From the NCBI GenBank assembly GCA_017462425.1, contig JAFTRD010000117.1:1-6984 (forward strand): a stretch of 6,984 bases of DNA. The letters run 5' to 3'. This stretch comes from Clostridia bacterium (GTDB taxonomy: Bacteria > Bacillota_A > Clostridia > Christensenellales > Borkfalkiaceae). Made by a program: the position numbers and the translations under genes. Of the stretch, positions 4,628 through 6,984 are shown piece by piece. How positions within the stretch are numbered: position 1 is the stretch's first letter; each line of letters starts with the position of its first letter. The notes under the pieces are model-generated. The model searched no databases, was not told the origin of the DNA, and saw only the letters and a list, made by a program, of their open reading frames with translations.

Positions 4628-5761
4628 TTAATAGGGTTTTTTGCCGTAAAGCGCCTCCATATTATCCGAATAACGCTTTGCCTTGGGGTACTGCTTAACG
4701 TCCATATCGTCACGCATATCTTCCAGCTGTCTTTTTTGCTCTCTCGAAAGCTTCGTAGGCACTTCCACAAATACCTTCAGGTATAAATTGCCCGTTCCCT
4801 GACGGGAAGAAATGCCCTTCCCTCTGACGGTGAAAGTAGTTCCGCTCTGCGTGCCTTCGGGAATATCGTAAGTGAACGAATCGTTTAAATCGGGCACACG
4901 CACCTTTCCGCCCAGCGCTGCCGTGGCGTAGGGAATGGGTAATTCCACGTACAGGTCCATGCCCTTGCGCTGGAAAATTTTATGCGGTTCTACACGGAAA
5001 ATAATATACAGATCGCCCGCAGGCCCGCCCGTCAACGAGGCGTGACCCATGCCACGCTTTAAGATGTAGCTCTGCGTATCTGCGCCGGCAGGAATATTAA
5101 TGCTCAGTTTTTCCTCTTCACGGTTATATCTCTTACCCTTACACACGGGGCATTTGTCGATAATTTTCTTACCCGTACCCTCACAATCGGGACAAGCGGT
5201 AACCCGTACCGTTCTGCCGAACATGGTGTTCTGGGTCACCCGAACACGTCCCTGACCGCCGCATTTGGAGCAGGGGGAATACGCCGTACCGTTCTTAGCG
5301 CCCGTGCCTTTACAGGACGGACAGGATTTATTGCGGATATAGGAAATCTCTCTGGTACAGCCCTTGGCGGCGTCCATGAAGCTGAGCGTCATTTCCCTTT
5401 TAATATCCTCGCCGACGTTATCCTCGGGACGGCTGCTTCCGCCCATACCGCCGCCGAAGAAGGAGGAGAAGATATCTTCAAATCCGCCGAAGCCGCTGAA
5501 GCCCTGACCGGAGAATCCGCCGCCCATGCCGCCCATACCGGGATGCTCGAGCTCGTAGTCGTAGGCGGCGCGCTTTTGTTTATCGGACAGCGTTTCGTTC
5601 GCCTCGTTGATTTCTTTGAATTTTTCCGCCGCATCCTTATCGTTGGGATGCAAGTCGGGGTGATATTCCTTTACCTTTTTACGGTAAGCGGATTTTATTT
5701 CCGCCTCGGTTGCGGTTTTGGAAACACCCAAAATATCGTAATAATTTTTCTTATCTGCCAT
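4628..5761 (-). CDS. dnaJ: Chaperone protein DnaJ (type I Hsp40)
   Basis: A 377-residue class I Hsp40 that delivers unfolded clients to DnaK and stimulates its ATPase. The J-domain (1-70) has the essential HPD at 34-36. A Gly/Phe-rich linker (75-108) follows. The zinc-binding region holds four CxxC motifs: CPSCKGTG (147), CSKCGGQG (164), CPDCEGTG (190) and CPVCKGKR (204). The last lacks the second glycine of CxxCxGxG but keeps both cysteines. The C-terminal client-binding domains contain INIPAGADTQ (221-230), GDLYIIFRVEPHKIFQRKGMDLYVELPI (249-276) and LGGKVRVPD (283-291). I chose the start at 5761 because MADKKNYYDILGV is the family N-terminus and AGGTG lies upstream; an in-frame ATG at 5806 would fall in the hairpin element. 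It is downstream of dnaK as usual, but across 366 gene-free bases. No convincing promoter is visible just upstream, so expression may depend on readthrough from dnaK. Confidence 0.98.
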   Translation of the reverse strand: MADKKNYYDILGVSKTATEAEIKSAYRKKVKEYHPDLHPNDKDAAEKFKEINEANETLSDKQKRAAYDYELEHPGMGGMGGGFSGQGFSGFGGFEDIFSSFFGGGMGGSSRPEDNVGEDIKREMTLSFMDAAKGCTREISYIRNKSCPSCKGTGAKNGTAYSPCSKCGGQGRVRVTQNTMFGRTVRVTACPDCEGTGKKIIDKCPVCKGKRYNREEEKLSINIPAGADTQSYILKRGMGHASLTGGPAGDLYIIFRVEPHKIFQRKGMDLYVELPIPYATAALGGKVRVPDLNDSFTYDIPEGTQSGTTFTVRGKGISSRQGTGNLYLKVFVEVPTKLSREQKRQLEDMRDDMDVKQYPKAKRYSDNMEALYGKKPY

Positions 5762-5802
5762 AATGCACCTGTCTTTGGATAGTCTCTTTCCGTCTTGGGA
5801 TT

Positions 5803-5939
5803 CCAAAGGGACAAGTCCCTTTGGTGGGAGGTGCGGAGGGCGACTGCCCTCTGCGTTATTAAGCCCTTTATAAGCAAGGCTACGCCTTGCGTTCTCATCG
5901 CCTTTGGCGATAAATAACGCAATCGAAGATTGCTTTTTT
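5803..5939 (+). repeat. Multi-hairpin intergenic element, copy 2
   Basis: It has the same architecture as the element at 2542-2677. H1, 5803-5824: a 10-bp stem CCAAAGGGAC. H2, 5833-5854: a 9-bp stem, loop GACT, again with a G-T third pair. H3, 5874-5890: GCAAGGC, loop TAC. H4, 5897-5911: ATCGCC, loop TTT, followed by AAATAA. Linkers of 8, 19 and 6 bases compare with 8, 18 and 5 in copy 1. Compared pair by pair, three pairs in H2, two in H3 and four in H4 are changed on both sides so that pairing is kept. A fifth hairpin, GCAATC-GAA-GATTGC (5919-5933), is followed by six T residues, a terminator shape on the plus strand. The element is antisense to dnaK and dnaJ and lies between them. No plus-strand promoter is clear. 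Confidence 0.72.
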
Positions 5940-5947
5940 AAGACTAT

Positions 5948-5999
5948 GGCGTAAGGGAACGCCGCTTTTTACCAACCCTTGCGAAGGGCGTTACGCCCT
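5948..5999. repeat. Additional small palindromes beyond element copy 2
   Basis: GGCGT/ACGCC pair around AAGGGA (5948-5963), with five T residues at 5966-5970. Next, CCCTT-GCG-AAGGG (5976-5988) and AGGGCG-TTA-CGCCCT (5985-5999) share the AGGG at 5985-5988, so only one of the two can form at a time. They have no counterpart in copy 1 and may be remnants of another copy or a separate element. Confidence 0.5.
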
Positions 6000-6075
6000 C
6001 TCGACACCCACATTGGAGGCTAAGAGGAGAACGGCCCTTGAAAATCCCCTATCGGAAAATCCCGTATAACTCGCA

Positions 6076-6106
6076 AAATTACCCAAACGGAAAATTTGGG
6101 TAATTT
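6076..6106 (-). terminator. Hairpin after dnaK, probable terminator or attenuator
   Basis: A perfect 12-bp stem, AAATTACCCAAA (6076-6087) with TTTGGGTAATTT (6095-6106), encloses a 7-base loop and starts about 21 bases past the dnaK stop. On the minus strand the stem ends in TAATTTTGCG, so part of the T-run lies in the stem and the tail is short. It could partly separate dnaK and dnaJ transcription or protect the dnaK mRNA 3' end. Confidence 0.6.
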
Positions 6107-6127
6107 ACGGTAGTATTTTAGTGAAAT

Positions 6128-6984
<857 letters not shown>

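Larger units (their letters stand above)
5762..6127. other. Gene-free dnaK-dnaJ gap packed with hairpins
   Basis: These 366 bases hold no credible coding region. From left to right they contain the dnaJ ribosome-site region, the second multi-hairpin element (5803-5939), three further small palindromes (5948-5999), a stretch with two GAAAATCCC direct repeats (6040-6048 and 6055-6063) and a 12-bp hairpin just past dnaK (6076-6106). A dnaK-dnaJ gap of this size and structure is unusual for an operon pair. Confidence 0.8.

Noticed and set aside
4628..5806. Longer dnaJ reading frame starting at the ATG at 5806
   Set aside because: The extra 15 residues are not DnaJ-like and the start lies in hairpin H1 of the intergenic element. 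MADKKNYYDILGV at 5761 is the standard N-terminus.
5803..5999. CRISPR-like array
   Set aside because: The units are different short palindromes with 5-19-base linkers, not a constant repeat with unique spacers, and no cas genes are present.
6039..6070. Plus-strand TTGAAA ... TATAAC promoter-like pair between the hairpins
   Set aside because: The spacer is 21 bases, well outside the 16-18 range, and no plus-strand gene follows.

Overview
The window is a bacterial chromosome segment that most resembles a member of the Bacillota, class Clostridia, probably an uncultured gut-type lineage. The evidence is the gene order (dnaK, dnaJ, prmA, rsmE, mtaB), AGGAGG-type ribosome binding sites, near-consensus sigma-A promoters with 17-base spacers, and moderate GC with an AT-rich patch. 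The exact family cannot be fixed from the sequence. All genes but one lie on the minus strand, so transcription runs mostly right to left.

Right to left: the C-terminal part of dnaK (6128-6984, cut by the window edge) is followed by a 366-base gene-free region full of hairpins, then complete dnaJ (4628-5761). Next is rpsF-ssb-rpsR (bS6, single-strand DNA-binding protein, bS18; 3428-4449). It has its own promoter and a leader that may carry an autoregulatory hairpin. A strong two-way terminator separates it from an AT-rich island (about 2676-3387). The island holds a plus-strand Cro/CI-type repressor and a divergent, unrecognised TPR-containing protein, with a palindrome-rich shared promoter region between them. 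Last comes a tightly coupled operon, prmA-rsmE-mtaB (2443 to the left edge), in which each stop codon overlaps the next start by one base (TAATG). mtaB is cut off at position 1.

The genes are mainly protein-quality and translation functions: the Hsp70/Hsp40 chaperones, ribosomal proteins, a ribosomal protein methyltransferase, a 16S rRNA methyltransferase and a tRNA methylthiotransferase. In many Bacillota dnaK-dnaJ-prmA-rsmE-mtaB form one block. Here that block is split between dnaJ and prmA by the rpsF cluster and the regulatory island, and each part has its own promoter or terminator.

The most unusual content is intergenic. Two regions about 3.3 kb apart (2542-2677 and 5803-5939) carry the same ordered series of four hairpins with nearly identical linker lengths. 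Nine base pairs differ between the copies and every one is a compensatory double change. Each series is followed by a fifth hairpin and a T-run on the plus strand. This looks like a repeated structured element, either RNA or a mobile palindromic repeat, that matches no family I can name.
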